A model generated the notes under the pieces. It saw nothing but the letters and a program-made list of their open reading frames with translations, was not told the origin of the DNA and searched no databases. From Scandinavium sp036271055 (GTDB lineage: Bacteria; Pseudomonadota; Gammaproteobacteria; Enterobacterales; Enterobacteriaceae): a DNA stretch of 64,000 nucleotides. The stretch lies in assembly GCF_036271055.1 (NCBI RefSeq), contig NZ_DATBBJ010000087.1:62001-126000 (forward strand), in the 5' to 3' direction. The translations under genes were made by a program, and so were the position numbers. This document shows, one piece after another, positions 42,926 through 53,484 of this stretch (positions are counted from its first letter, which is position 1; each line of letters starts with the position of its first letter).

Positions 42926-44714
42926 GAATTTCTCCTTGCGGTTGTGAAAGCGGTTTTTCGGGAATAAAAGAAACAACAACTTCAGTGCCACCTGTTTCAC
43001 GGCGTCTGACCTGGCAATCGCCACGCAGGCTTTGCGCACGGTCGCGCATGATGATTAAGCCGTAGTGATTATTGCGCTCTGCATGGTCCGGAACGCCGCG
43101 GCCATTGTCGGCCACGATAAGTCGCACCTGATTGTTGTTGTGGGTCACCGACACGGTGACTTCCGTCGCTTCAGAATGTTTAAGCGCATTGCTCAATGCT
43201 TCACGGGCAATCTGTAATGCATGGATAGCCTGATGAGAAGGAACAAAGCGCGGAGGCAACTGATAATCCAGTTGCACCGTAAAGCCAAAACGGGAGCTGT
43301 ACTCTTCACAGCTGGATTCCAGCGCCGGACGCAATCCCGCTTCGGTTAATTGTAGACGGAAGGTGGTCAGCAGCTCGCGCAACTGCGCCCAGGACGTGTT
43401 CAGTTCATTTCGCATCTGGCTTAACAACTGACGGCTTTCGTCGGATAAATCTGCGCCCTGCATTTGCAGGCAGCTAACCTGCATCTTCATACAAGAAAGC
43501 GACTGGGCGATGGAGTCGTGTAACTCGCGGGCGATGGTGGCACGTTCTTCCATCACAATCAGCTGATGCTGACGTTCTTGCTGTCTGTCGAGAGCCAGCG
43601 TCGCGGTGAGCTGTTCAACCAGCGTATCAACTAATTGCTGTTGATCATGGCTCAGATGACGGCCGGCAGGCAGCGTCGCCAGCAGAATACCGTATTGATT
43701 ATGGGCATCGGTTAACCGCCATTTCAGCGTAATACCGCCGCCGGGCAGGGCAGGAAGATTACGCGGGCAGAGATAGCAGCCTTTATCATCGCAATCGAGC
43801 GCGGAGTAGCAGCGAAACTCTTGATGATTTTCCTCATCTTCCATGTCATAGACCCGCACCTCGATATCACGCAGCAGCGTCAAACCTTGAAGACCATTCA
43901 ACACCGGGGAAATTCGTTCACAAAGCGGGGCCTGAGAATGTAAACGGCGATTGGCCTGCCAGAGAAACGCCAGGATTTCGTTTTTCTGTTCGAGATTGGC
44001 GGTTTTTTCCTGTACCCGTTGTTCCAGTACGGCGTAACTTTCTGCCAGCTCTTTCGACATATTGTTCAGCGCCATGCCGAGGGTCGCCATCTCATTGCGG
44101 CCGCTGATTTTGGCGTGTTTGCTGAAATCACGCTGACTGACAGCCCGCGCCATGCTGAGTAACTGCTCCCAAGGATGGAGTAAACGAGCCCGCAGCCAAA
44201 CGACAGTAAACAGCAGTAACAGTGCCATAAATGCCGCCATCATGCGGTGTACCCACACCACATGCTGAATGCGTTTCTCAGTGGTATGGTCGAAAGATGT
44301 CACCAACTGGTCGATACGATTCACAAAGCCGGCTACTTCCCCGGCAACCTGTTCCTGGCTGCTGGCTTGTTTCATGCTCGGCGCTAATTCGGATTGCCAG
44401 TATCGCTGTAACGCTTGTAACTGCTGCTGTTGACTGTCGCGACGCGCGGCTTCAATTAACTCCGGGCTGGTCACCGTCTTATTCATGTCATCGAATAATT
44501 TCTGGTCGTAAGCATGCAACGGAATCGCCGCCAGCAAGCGATAGCTCTGCATACGCAGCGAGCCTGCTTCATTAATAGCGTGTGCGCTACCTTGTACGCC
44601 GTGAACCAGACGCGCAGAAATCGCCATGCCCGTCACACCAATAGCAGTGGACAGCAGTACAATCAGCGCCAGTTGATTGACCAGCGTAAGCGGAGTAAAA
44701 AGACGTTTGAACAT
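42918..44714 (-). CDS. narX: Nitrate/nitrite sensor kinase NarX
   Basis: This 598-residue membrane sensor has two transmembrane helices enclosing the periplasmic nitrate-binding P-box (GSAHAINEAGSLRMQSYRLL). A HAMP domain, a central cysteine cluster (CDDKGCYLCP) and a HisKA_3 domain (ARELHDSIAQSLSCMK) follow, then the ATPase domain. The ATG at 44714 gives exactly the E. coli length; an ATG at 44723 is possible. It is divergent from narK. Confidence 0.97.
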   Translation of the reverse strand: MFKRLFTPLTLVNQLALIVLLSTAIGVTGMAISARLVHGVQGSAHAINEAGSLRMQSYRLLAAIPLHAYDQKLFDDMNKTVTSPELIEAARRDSQQQQLQALQRYWQSELAPSMKQASSQEQVAGEVAGFVNRIDQLVTSFDHTTEKRIQHVVWVHRMMAAFMALLLLFTVVWLRARLLHPWEQLLSMARAVSQRDFSKHAKISGRNEMATLGMALNNMSKELAESYAVLEQRVQEKTANLEQKNEILAFLWQANRRLHSQAPLCERISPVLNGLQGLTLLRDIEVRVYDMEDEENHQEFRCYSALDCDDKGCYLCPRNLPALPGGGITLKWRLTDAHNQYGILLATLPAGRHLSHDQQQLVDTLVEQLTATLALDRQQERQHQLIVMEERATIARELHDSIAQSLSCMKMQVSCLQMQGADLSDESRQLLSQMRNELNTSWAQLRELLTTFRLQLTEAGLRPALESSCEEYSSRFGFTVQLDYQLPPRFVPSHQAIHALQIAREALSNALKHSEATEVTVSVTHNNNQVRLIVADNGRGVPDHAERNNHYGLIIMRDRAQSLRGDCQVRRRETGGTEVVVSFIPEKPLSQPQGEIHE

Positions 44715-44782
44715 CGACAGCATGGCTCCTGACCTGGGTTTCATCCGGGAAGGTGGCTCATTCTCGGATATCACCTGGAGTA

Positions 44783-44965
44783 TACCCATACCCCCAAAGG
44801 ATTACCCCTTAATTGCCACTGGTGGCAGGCAAGGGAGAAGGAAGGGGTAATCCTCGCTAAGTGATGTGAAAAACCACAGTTTTTTGGTTGATTGACTCTA
44901 CTCACTAAGGATGACACCCGTTTTCCACGTCAGAATATGTTCCCTTTTCCTTTGATTTATATCAA
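44783..44965. promoter_or_regulatory. narX-narK control region with FNR site and NarL heptamers
   Basis: A perfect FNR site TTGATTTATATCAA lies at 44952-44965, about 60 bp before the narK start. NarL-type heptamers are TACCCAT at 44783-44789, TACCCCT at 44803-44809 and its inverse AGGGGTA at 44843-44849. This is the expected layout for anaerobic, nitrate-induced narK. Confidence 0.85.
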
Positions 44966-45024
44966 CTTACCTTGGCCCGTAAACCCTAATGTGGCGGCAA
45001 ATAACTCCATCATTTGAGGTTTAT

Positions 45025-46416
45025 ATGAGTCAAACTTCCGCTTCGGAAAAGGAAAAAGGCGCTGTCATCACCGACTGGCGTCCTGAAGACCCGGCCTTCT
45101 GGCAAACCCGTGGCCATCGTGTTGCCAGCCGTAACCTGTGGATTTCCGTCCCTTGTCTGCTGCTCGCGTTCTGTGTCTGGATGCTGTTCAGTGCGGTGGC
45201 TGTAAACCTCAATAAAGTCGGTTTCAACTTCTCGACCGATCAGCTGTTTATGCTGACGGCGTTACCTGCACTTTCTGGCGCGTTGCTGCGTGTTCCGTAT
45301 GCCTTCATGGTGCCAGTGTTCGGCGGTCGTCGTTGGACGGCGTTCAGCACCGGGATCATGATTATCCCATGCGTATGGCTGGGCTTTGCGGTGCAGGATC
45401 CGACCACACCGTTTAGCGTATTCATGATTATCGCGCTGCTGTGCGGTTTTGCCGGTGCGAACTTTGCCTCAAGTATGGCAAACATCAGCTTCTTCTTCCC
45501 GAAAGCGAAGCAGGGCGGTGCACTGGGTCTGAACGGCGGTCTGGGCAACATGGGCGTGAGCGTGATGCAGTTGGTCGCACCGCTGGTGATTTCCCTTTCT
45601 ATCTTCGCTATCTTTGGCGGCACAGGCGTTGCACAACCGGACGGTTCTTCACTGTTCCTTGAAAACGCTGCGTGGATTTGGGTGCCATTCCTGATTATTT
45701 TCACCCTTGCAGCCTGGTTTGGCATGAACGATCTGAGCGCCTCTAAAGCGTCTCTGAAAGAGCAGTTGCCCGTTCTGAAGCGTGGTCACCTGTGGATCAT
45801 GGCGGTGCTGTATCTGGCAACGTTTGGTTCGTTCATCGGCTTCTCTGCTGGTTTTGCGATGCTGTCCAAAACGCAGTTCCCTGACGTGAATATCCTGAAG
45901 TTCGCTTTCTTCGGTCCATTCGTGGGTGCACTGGCGCGTTCACTGGGCGGTGGTATTTCTGACCGTCTGGGCGGGACGCGTGTCACGCTGATTAACTTCA
46001 TCGCGATGGCTGTTTTCTCTGCGCTGCTGTTCCTGACGCTGCCTGTTGATGGCCAGGGCGGCAACTTCGTAGCCTTCTTCGCAGTGTTCATGGGTCTGTT
46101 CCTGACAGCCGGTCTGGGTAGTGCTTCGACCTTCCAGATGATCTCCGTTATCTTCCGTAAGCTGACGATGGATCGCGTGAAAGCGCAGGGCGGCACCGAA
46201 GAAGTGGCATTGCGTGAAGCGGCGACAGATACCGCAGCGGCGCTGGGCTTTATTTCTGCTATCGGCGCTATCGGTGGATTCTTCATCCCGAAATCATTTG
46301 GTATCTCGCTGGAAATGACCGGTTCTCCTGCGGGCGCCATGAAAGTGTTCCTCGTGTTCTATATTGCCTGCGTGTTGATCACGTGGGTGGTGTACGGGCG
46401 TAAAACAAAAAAATAA
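45025..46416 (+). CDS. narK: Nitrate/nitrite antiporter NarK
   Basis: This 463-residue MFS protein has 12 helices. It carries the two nitrate-signature stretches: GFAGANFASSMANISFFFP with GGLGNMGVS in the first half, and a Gly-rich stretch (FFAVFMGLFLTAGLGSASTFQ) in the second. It moves nitrate in and nitrite out. TTGAGGTT precedes the ATG at 45025, which gives the E. coli length. It is placed upstream of narG with its own terminator. Confidence 0.97.
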   Translation: MSQTSASEKEKGAVITDWRPEDPAFWQTRGHRVASRNLWISVPCLLLAFCVWMLFSAVAVNLNKVGFNFSTDQLFMLTALPALSGALLRVPYAFMVPVFGGRRWTAFSTGIMIIPCVWLGFAVQDPTTPFSVFMIIALLCGFAGANFASSMANISFFFPKAKQGGALGLNGGLGNMGVSVMQLVAPLVISLSIFAIFGGTGVAQPDGSSLFLENAAWIWVPFLIIFTLAAWFGMNDLSASKASLKEQLPVLKRGHLWIMAVLYLATFGSFIGFSAGFAMLSKTQFPDVNILKFAFFGPFVGALARSLGGGISDRLGGTRVTLINFIAMAVFSALLFLTLPVDGQGGNFVAFFAVFMGLFLTAGLGSASTFQMISVIFRKLTMDRVKAQGGTEEVALREAATDTAAALGFISAIGAIGGFFIPKSFGISLEMTGSPAGAMKVFLVFYIACVLITWVVYGRKTKK

Positions 46417-46435
46417 GCGTTACTTTTTGATTATC

Positions 46436-46463
46436 ATGGCGCGAGAGATCGCGCCATTTTTTT
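46436..46463 (+). terminator. narK terminator
   Basis: ATGGCGCGA and TCGCGCCAT form a 9-bp stem with a GAGA loop and a run of seven T, 19 bp after narK. Confidence 0.9.
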
Positions 46464-46550
46464 ATCCCTAATTAGTTACAACATACTAATTATATTCCCC
46501 ACCGCACCCCGCTTTGGCATTCGCACAACAACGGCGCGGGAGCAGAAGTC

Positions 46551-46714
46551 TACCCCTTAATACCTCGTTACATGTTGGTTGTGCGGTAAATGTCTGACAA
46601 TCGTCATTAAATCAAATAAAAACAGCAAGTTATAAAATGCATTTAATTACCCCTTTGGTGGTATTTGTTGTTTCGAGCTTCGTTGTTAACAAAACCCGCC
46701 TTGATCGTCATCAA
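46551..46714 (+). promoter_or_regulatory. narG promoter region: NarL and FNR sites
   Basis: TACCCCTTAATACC at 46551 holds NarL-type heptamers about 150 bp upstream of the FNR site TTGATCGTCATCAA (46701-46714), with an AT-rich stretch between that suits IHF bending. This is the known E. coli narG control design. About 90 bp of leader precede the narG start. Confidence 0.85.
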
Positions 46715-46805
46715 TTCCCACGGCCTTTCAGAGGGTTACTTTCGCTGCAATTGTTGCAATGTCGATTTATCAGAGAGCCGACAGGCTCCAAACAGGAGAA
46801 ACCCG

Positions 46806-49800
46806 ATGAGCAAATTTCTGGACCGGTTTCGCTACTTCAAGCAGAAGGGCGAAACCTTTGCCGATGGGCACGGTCAGCTTCTGGAAACTAACCGGGACTG
46901 GGAAGATGGATACCGTCAACGCTGGCAGCATGACAAAGTGGTGCGTTCAACCCACGGCGTAAACTGCACTGGTTCATGTAGCTGGAAGATCTACGTTAAA
47001 AACGGTCTGGTTACCTGGGAAACCCAGCAGACTGACTATCCGCGTACCCGTCCGGATATGCCAAACCACGAACCGCGCGGCTGCCCACGTGGCGCCAGCT
47101 ACTCCTGGTATCTCTACAGCGCTAACCGTTTGAAATATCCGTTGATGCGTAAACGCCTGATGAAAATGTGGCGTGAAGCGAAAGTACAGCATCCGGATCC
47201 GGTGAATGCCTGGGCTTCAATTATTGAAGATTCCGACAAAGCCAAAAGCTTCAAACAGGCTCGTGGACGCGGTGGTTTTGTGCGTTCTTCCTGGCAGGAA
47301 GTGAATGAGCTGATTGCGGCATCCAACGTCTATACCGTCAAAACCTACGGTCCTGACCGCGTCGCTGGCTTCTCGCCGATCCCGGCGATGTCGATGGTCT
47401 CCTACGCTGCAGGCGCGCGTTACCTCTCTCTCATCGGCGGAACCTGTCTGAGCTTCTACGACTGGTACTGTGATTTACCGCCAGCGTCTCCGCAGACCTG
47501 GGGTGAGCAGACTGATGTTCCTGAATCCGCCGACTGGTATAACTCTTCGTACATCATTGCCTGGGGTTCTAACGTTCCACAGACCCGTACCCCGGATGCT
47601 CACTTCTTCACCGAAGTGCGTTACAAAGGCACCAAAACTGTCGCTGTAACCCCTGACTATGCCGAAATCGCCAAGCTGTGCGATTTGTGGCTGGCACCGA
47701 AACAGGGCACAGATGCCGCAATGGCGCTGGCGATGGGCCACGTCATGCTGCGTGAATTCCACCTCGATAAGCCGAGCCAGTACTTCACCGACTACGTGCG
47801 TCGTTATACCGACATGCCAATGCTGGTGGCGCTGGAAGAGCGTGACGGTTACTACGCTGCGGGCCGTATGCTGCGTGCATCCGACCTGGTGGACAATCTG
47901 GGCCAGGAAGCGAATCCAGAATGGAAAACCGTTGCCTTTGATGAAAGCGGCGAAATCACCGTGCCAAACGGCTCGATCGGTTTCCGCTGGGGCGATAAAG
48001 GCAAGTGGAACCTCGAACAGCGTGACGGCAAGAGCGGCGAAGATGTTCAGCTGCGCCTCAGCATGCTGGGTAGCCATGATGACATCGCAGAGGTCGGTTT
48101 CCCGTACTTCGGCGGCGATGGCACCGAACACTTCACCAGCGTCGAGCTGGAAAATATTCTGCTGCACAAACTGCCGGTGAAACGCCTGCAGATGGCTGAT
48201 GGCACCACGCAACTGGTGACCACCGTTTATGACCTGACCATGGCGAACTACGGCCTGGAACGCGGTCTGAACGATGAAAACTGTGCCAACAGCTACGACG
48301 ATATCAAAGCGTATACCCCGGCGTGGGCAGAGAAGATCACGGGGGTTTCACGCGCACAGATCATCCGTACTGCACGTGAGTTCGCGGATAACGCCGATAA
48401 GACGCACGGTCGTTCGATGGTTATCGTCGGCGCGGGCCTGAACCACTGGTATCACCTCGATATGAACTATCGCGGTATTATCAACATGCTGATCTTCTGC
48501 GGCTGTGTAGGCCAGAGCGGCGGCGGCTGGGCGCACTATGTGGGCCAGGAAAAACTGCGTCCGCAGACTGGCTGGACACCGCTGGCGTTTGCGCTGGACT
48601 GGAACCGTCCACCGCGTCACATGAACAGCACCTCTTATTTCTATAACCACTCCAGCCAGTGGCGTTATGAAACGCTGACTGCGCAGGAACTGCTGTCGCC
48701 AATGGCGGATAAATCCCGCTACAGCGGTCATCTGGTCGATTTCAACGTGCGTGCTGAACGCATGGGCTGGTTACCGTCTGCACCGCAGCTCGGCACTAAC
48801 CCGCTGACCATTAAAGCGGAAGCCGAAAAAGCCGGCATGTCGCCTGTGGATTACACCGTCAAGTCTCTGAAAGACGGTTCGATGCATTTCGCCTCCGAGC
48901 GTCCGGACAACGGCAAAAACCACCCGCGTAACATGTTCATCTGGCGTTCAAACCTGCTGGGCTCCTCCGGTAAAGGCCACGAATACATGCTGAAATACCT
49001 GCTGGGTACTGAACATGGTATTCAGGGGAAAGATCTGGGCGTGCAGGGCGGTTTGAAACCGGAAGAAGTGGAATGGGTAGATAACGGCCTCGACGGTAAA
49101 CTGGATCTGGTGGTCACGCTGGACTTCCGTTTGTCGAGCACCTGCCTGTTCTCCGATATCGTGCTGCCAACCGCGACCTGGTACGAAAAAGACGACATGA
49201 ATACCTCGGATATGCATCCGTTTATTCACCCGTTGTCTGCGGCTGTTGATCCTGCATGGGAATCGAAAAGCGACTGGGATATCTACAAAGACATCGCGAA
49301 GAAATTCTCCGAAGTTTGTGTCGGTCATTTGGGTCAGGAAACTGACGTTGTTACGATGCCAATCCAGCACGACTCCCCGGCAGAAATGGCGCAGGCGCTG
49401 GACGTTAAGGACTGGAAAAAAGGCGAATGCGACCTGATCCCAGGCAAAACCGCACCGCACATCATGACGGTGGAACGCGATTATCCGGCGACCTATGAAC
49501 GCTTCACTTCTGTTGGTCCGCTGCTTGAGAAAATCGGCAACGGCGGGAAAGGCATTGCCTGGAACACCGACAGCGAAGTCGAGCTGCTGCGTAAGCTGAA
49601 CTACACCAAAGCAGATGGCCCGGCGAAAGGCCAGCCGATGATCAACACTGCGATTGATGCGGCAGAAATGATCCTGACTCTGGCTCCGGAAACCAACGGC
49701 CAGGTGTCAGTGAAAGCCTGGGCGGCGCTGAGTGAATTTACCGGTCGTGACCACACACATCTGGCACTGAACAAAGAAGACGAAAAAATTCGCTTCCGTG

Positions 49801-50549
49801 ATATTCAGGCGCAGCCGCGCAAAATCATCTCCAGCCCGACCTGGTCTGGCCTTGAAGATGAACACGTCTCTTATAACGCGGGTTACACCAACGTTCACGA
49901 GCTGATCCCATGGCGTACGCTGTCCGGTCGTCAGCAGTTGTACCAGGATCACCAGTGGATGCGTGATTTCGGCGAAAGCCTGCTGGTGTACCGTCCACCG
50001 ATTGACACCCGTTCGGTGAAAGCGGTGATGGGTCAGAAGCCAAACGGCAACCCTGAAAAGGCGTTGAACTTCCTGACACCGCACCAGAAATGGGGCATTC
50101 ACTCGACCTACAGCGACAACCTGTTGATGCTGACGCTGTCACGCGGTGGTCCGATTGTGTGGATGAGTGAAGCGGATGCGAAAGAACTGGGCATTGAAGA
50201 TAACGACTGGATTGAAGCGTTCAACAGCAACGGTTCTCTGACGGCGCGTGCGGTTGTGAGCCAGCGTGTTCCGGCGGGGATGACCATGATGTATCACGCT
50301 CAGGAACGTATCGTGAACATTCCGGGGTCTGAAATTACCAGTCAGCGCGGGGGGATCCATAACTCCGTGACACGTATCAGCCCGAAACCGACTCACATGA
50401 TTGGCGGCTACGCGCAGCTGGCGTACAGCTTTAACTACTACGGCACCGTGGGTTCTAACCGCGATGAGTTCGTGGTGGTGCGTAAGATGAAGAACATTGA
50501 CTGGTTAGACGGCGAAGGTAATGACCAGGTACAGGAGAGCGTAAAATGA
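46806..50549 (+). CDS. narG: Respiratory nitrate reductase A, alpha subunit
   Basis: This 1247-residue catalytic subunit carries the Mo-bisMGD centre and the FS0 [4Fe-4S] cluster. The N-terminal cluster motif is HGVNCTGSCSW, and a third Cys lies in PRGCPRGAS. Length equals E. coli NarG. CAGGAG lies before the ATG at 46806. The frame stays open 47 codons upstream, but that stretch covers the FNR site and has no protein similarity. It acts at the cytoplasmic face with NarH and NarI. Its stop overlaps the narH start by four bases. Confidence 0.98.
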   Translation: MSKFLDRFRYFKQKGETFADGHGQLLETNRDWEDGYRQRWQHDKVVRSTHGVNCTGSCSWKIYVKNGLVTWETQQTDYPRTRPDMPNHEPRGCPRGASYSWYLYSANRLKYPLMRKRLMKMWREAKVQHPDPVNAWASIIEDSDKAKSFKQARGRGGFVRSSWQEVNELIAASNVYTVKTYGPDRVAGFSPIPAMSMVSYAAGARYLSLIGGTCLSFYDWYCDLPPASPQTWGEQTDVPESADWYNSSYIIAWGSNVPQTRTPDAHFFTEVRYKGTKTVAVTPDYAEIAKLCDLWLAPKQGTDAAMALAMGHVMLREFHLDKPSQYFTDYVRRYTDMPMLVALEERDGYYAAGRMLRASDLVDNLGQEANPEWKTVAFDESGEITVPNGSIGFRWGDKGKWNLEQRDGKSGEDVQLRLSMLGSHDDIAEVGFPYFGGDGTEHFTSVELENILLHKLPVKRLQMADGTTQLVTTVYDLTMANYGLERGLNDENCANSYDDIKAYTPAWAEKITGVSRAQIIRTAREFADNADKTHGRSMVIVGAGLNHWYHLDMNYRGIINMLIFCGCVGQSGGGWAHYVGQEKLRPQTGWTPLAFALDWNRPPRHMNSTSYFYNHSSQWRYETLTAQELLSPMADKSRYSGHLVDFNVRAERMGWLPSAPQLGTNPLTIKAEAEKAGMSPVDYTVKSLKDGSMHFASERPDNGKNHPRNMFIWRSNLLGSSGKGHEYMLKYLLGTEHGIQGKDLGVQGGLKPEEVEWVDNGLDGKLDLVVTLDFRLSSTCLFSDIVLPTATWYEKDDMNTSDMHPFIHPLSAAVDPAWESKSDWDIYKDIAKKFSEVCVGHLGQETDVVTMPIQHDSPAEMAQALDVKDWKKGECDLIPGKTAPHIMTVERDYPATYERFTSVGPLLEKIGNGGKGIAWNTDSEVELLRKLNYTKADGPAKGQPMINTAIDAAEMILTLAPETNGQVSVKAWAALSEFTGRDHTHLALNKEDEKIRFRDIQAQPRKIISSPTWSGLEDEHVSYNAGYTNVHELIPWRTLSGRQQLYQDHQWMRDFGESLLVYRPPIDTRSVKAVMGQKPNGNPEKALNFLTPHQKWGIHSTYSDNLLMLTLSRGGPIVWMSEADAKELGIEDNDWIEAFNSNGSLTARAVVSQRVPAGMTMMYHAQERIVNIPGSEITSQRGGIHNSVTRISPKPTHMIGGYAQLAYSFNYYGTVGSNRDEFVVVRKMKNIDWLDGEGNDQVQESVK

Positions 50550-52081
50550 AAATTCGTTCACAAGTCGGCATGGTGCTGAATCTCGACAAATGCATCGGCT
50601 GTCATACCTGCTCAGTCACCTGTAAAAACGTCTGGACCAGCCGTGAAGGCGTGGAGTACGCGTGGTTCAACAACGTGGAAACCAAGCCGGGTGTTGGCTT
50701 CCCTAACGACTGGGAAAACCAGGAGAAGTGGAAGGGCGGTTGGATCCGCAAAATCAACGGCAAGCTGGTCCCACGCATGGGTAACAAAGCGATGCTGCTG
50801 GGTAAAATCTTCGCCAACCCACATCTGCCGGGTATTGATGATTATTACGAACCGTTTGATTTTGACTACCAGACGCTGCACAAAGCCGGTGAAAGCAAAC
50901 ACCAGCCGATTGCGCGCCCGCGTTCTCTGATTACCGGTCAGCGTATGGATAAAATCACCTCCGGTCCGAACTGGGAAGATGATTTAGGCGGCGAGTTCTC
51001 GAAGCTGTCCCGTGACAAAAACTTCGAAAACATCCAGAAGGAAATGTACGGGCAGTTCGAAAACACCTTCATGATGTACATGCCGCGCCTGTGCGAACAC
51101 TGTCTGAACCCGGCCTGTGTCGCTACTTGCCCGAGCGGTGCGATTTACAAGCGCGAAGAAGACGGCATTGTGCTGATCGACCAGGACAAATGTCGTGGCT
51201 GGCGTATGTGCATCACCGGTTGCCCGTACAAAAAAATCTACTTCAACTGGAAGAGCGGCAAATCCGAGAAGTGCATTTTCTGTTACCCGCGTATCGAAGC
51301 CGGTCAGCCGACCGTGTGCTCCGAAACCTGTGTGGGCCGTATTCGCTACCTCGGCGTGCTGCTGTATGACGCAGACGCTATCGAGCAAGCGGCGAGCACT
51401 GAGAGCGAGAAAGATCTGTACCAGCGTCAACTGGATGTGTTCCTCGATCCGAACGACCCGAAAGTGATTGAACAAGCGCTGAAAGATGGCATTCCGCAGA
51501 GCGTGATTGACGCCGCGCAGCAGTCGCCAGTCTACAAAATGGCGATGGACTGGAAGTTGGCGCTGCCGCTGCACCCGGAATATCGCACGTTGCCGATGGT
51601 CTGGTATGTGCCGCCTCTGTCCCCAATCCAATCAGCGGCGGATGCCGGTGAGATTGGCAGTAACGGCATTCTGCCGGACGTCGATAGTCTGCGTATTCCC
51701 GTGCAGTATCTGGCGAACATGCTGACCGCAGGTGACACCGCACCCGTATTGCGCGCCCTGAAACGCATGCTGGCGATGCGTCACTACAAGCGTGCCGAAA
51801 CCGTTGACGGTGTGAACGACACCAGCGCACTGGAAGAAGTGGGCTTGAGTGAAGCGCAGGCGCAGGAAATGTACCGCTATCTGGCGATTGCGAACTACGA
51901 AGACCGTTTCGTCGTACCAAGCAGTCACCGTGAACTGGCGCGTGACGCATTCCCTGAGAAAAGCGGTTGTGGCTTCAGCTTCGGCGATGGCTGCCGTGGT
52001 TCCGACAGCGACTTCAACCTGTTCAACAGCCGTCGCATTGACGCTATCGATGTGACCAGCAAAACGGAGCGTCGGTCATGA
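50546..52081 (+). CDS. narH: Nitrate reductase A, beta (iron-sulfur) subunit
   Basis: This 511-residue subunit carries electrons from NarI to NarG through four Fe-S clusters. The Cys groups are CIGCHTCSVTCKNVW, CEHCLNPACVATCPSG, CRGWRMCITGCP and CIFCYPR. The Trp in CRGWRMC replaces a Cys and explains the [3Fe-4S] cluster of the family. It overlaps narG and narJ by four bases each (ATGA). Confidence 0.98.
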   Translation: MKIRSQVGMVLNLDKCIGCHTCSVTCKNVWTSREGVEYAWFNNVETKPGVGFPNDWENQEKWKGGWIRKINGKLVPRMGNKAMLLGKIFANPHLPGIDDYYEPFDFDYQTLHKAGESKHQPIARPRSLITGQRMDKITSGPNWEDDLGGEFSKLSRDKNFENIQKEMYGQFENTFMMYMPRLCEHCLNPACVATCPSGAIYKREEDGIVLIDQDKCRGWRMCITGCPYKKIYFNWKSGKSEKCIFCYPRIEAGQPTVCSETCVGRIRYLGVLLYDADAIEQAASTESEKDLYQRQLDVFLDPNDPKVIEQALKDGIPQSVIDAAQQSPVYKMAMDWKLALPLHPEYRTLPMVWYVPPLSPIQSAADAGEIGSNGILPDVDSLRIPVQYLANMLTAGDTAPVLRALKRMLAMRHYKRAETVDGVNDTSALEEVGLSEAQAQEMYRYLAIANYEDRFVVPSSHRELARDAFPEKSGCGFSFGDGCRGSDSDFNLFNSRRIDAIDVTSKTERRS

Positions 52082-52788
52082 AAGAACTGATGATTATCTC
52101 CCGTTTGTTGGAATACCCGGATGCTGCCCTGTGGCAGCATCAGCAGGAAGTTCACGATGCGCTGGTGGAATCGGATGTACTGACCAAAGAGGGCGCACAG
52201 TCACTGTGCGTGTTCGTTCGCGACCTGACGCTGAAAGATGTGCTGGATGTGCAGGCGGATTACAGCGAACTGTTCGACCGCGGTCGTGCTACCTCATTAC
52301 TGCTGTTTGAACACGTGCACGGTGAATCCCGTGACCGTGGTCAGGCGATGGTTGATTTGATGGCCCAATATGAGCGTCACGGCTTAGAACTCGACAGCCG
52401 TGAGCTGCCGGATCATTTGCCGCTGTATCTGGAATATCTGGCGCAGCTGCCTTGCGAAGAAGCGATGGGCGGTTTGCAGGATATCGCCCCGATTCTTGCG
52501 CTCCTGAAGGCGCGTCTGCAACAGCGTGAAAGTCATTACGCGGTGTTGTTTGATGTGCTGCTGAACCTTGCCAGTACCGAAGTTGACAGCGATAAAATGG
52601 CTGAAAAAATTGCCGACGAAGCCCGCGATGATACGCCGCAGGCGCTGGATGCGGTTTGGGAAGAAGAGCAGGTGAAATTCTTCGCTGACCCTGGATGCGC
52701 TGAGTCGGATATTGCCGCCCATCAGCGTCGTTTTGCCGGTGCCGTTGCGCCGCAGTATCTGAATATTTCTACTGGAGGGGAGCGCTAA
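52078..52788 (+). CDS. narJ: Nitrate reductase molybdenum cofactor assembly chaperone
   Basis: This 236-residue TorD/NarJ-family chaperone binds the NarG N-terminus and supports cofactor insertion and membrane assembly. It is fully helical in pattern, with ISRLLEYPDAALWQ at the start, FEHVHGESRDRGQAM in the middle and EYLAQLPCEEA later. The stop and narI start share one base. Confidence 0.97.
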   Translation: MKELMIISRLLEYPDAALWQHQQEVHDALVESDVLTKEGAQSLCVFVRDLTLKDVLDVQADYSELFDRGRATSLLLFEHVHGESRDRGQAMVDLMAQYERHGLELDSRELPDHLPLYLEYLAQLPCEEAMGGLQDIAPILALLKARLQQRESHYAVLFDVLLNLASTEVDSDKMAEKIADEARDDTPQALDAVWEEEQVKFFADPGCAESDIAAHQRRFAGAVAPQYLNISTGGER

Positions 52789-53465
52789 TGCAATTCCTGA
52801 ATATGTTCTTCTTTGACATCTACCCGTATATTGCTGGCGCTGTTTTCCTGGTCGGCAGTTGGTTGCGCTATGACTACGGGCAGTACACCTGGCGTGCGGG
52901 TTCAAGCCAAATGCTGGACAAGAAAGGCATGAACCTGGCGTCGAACCTGTTCCACCTTGGGATCCTCGGCGTGTTTGCCGGTCACTTCCTCGGAATGCTG
53001 ACCCCGCACTGGATGTACGAATCGTTCCTGCCGCTGGAAGTAAAACAGAAAATGGCGATGATCGGCGGCGGTGCTGCCGGTCTGATGTGCCTGGTTGGTG
53101 GCGTGCTGCTGCTGAAACGCCGTCTGTTCAACCCGCGCGTACGTGCGACCACAACGGGTGCTGATATTCTGGTGCTGTCTGTACTGGTCATTCAGTGTGC
53201 GTTGGGTCTGCTGACCATTCCGTTCTCTGCTCAGCATATGGATGGCAGCGAAATGATGAAACTGGTCGGTTGGGCGCAGTCTGTTGTGACTTTCCACGGC
53301 GGTGCGTCAGCGCATCTCGACGGCGTAGCGTTCATCTTCCGTATTCACCTCGTGCTCGGCATGACGCTGTTCCTGCTGTTCCCGTTCTCGCGCCTGGTCC
53401 ACATCTGGAGCGTGCCGGTGGAATACCTGACACGTAAATACCAGATTGTTCGCGCGCGTCGCTAA
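52788..53465 (+). CDS. narI: Nitrate reductase A, gamma subunit (cytochrome b)
   Basis: This 225-residue membrane subunit oxidises quinol and passes electrons through two haems b. About five transmembrane helices are visible. The haem-ligand His lie in NLFHLGILGVFAGHF and in the helices with FHGGASAH and RIHLVLGM. It is the last gene of narGHJI and is followed by a terminator. Confidence 0.97.
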   Translation: MQFLNMFFFDIYPYIAGAVFLVGSWLRYDYGQYTWRAGSSQMLDKKGMNLASNLFHLGILGVFAGHFLGMLTPHWMYESFLPLEVKQKMAMIGGGAAGLMCLVGGVLLLKRRLFNPRVRATTTGADILVLSVLVIQCALGLLTIPFSAQHMDGSEMMKLVGWAQSVVTFHGGASAHLDGVAFIFRIHLVLGMTLFLLFPFSRLVHIWSVPVEYLTRKYQIVRARR

Positions 53466-53484
53466 CGCTCGCCCATTCTGACCA

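Noticed and set aside
46665..46805. In-frame extension of narG by 47 codons upstream
   Set aside because: It covers the FNR site and leader, has no similarity to NarG N-termini, and the ATG at 46806 has a good ribosome site and gives the E. coli length.
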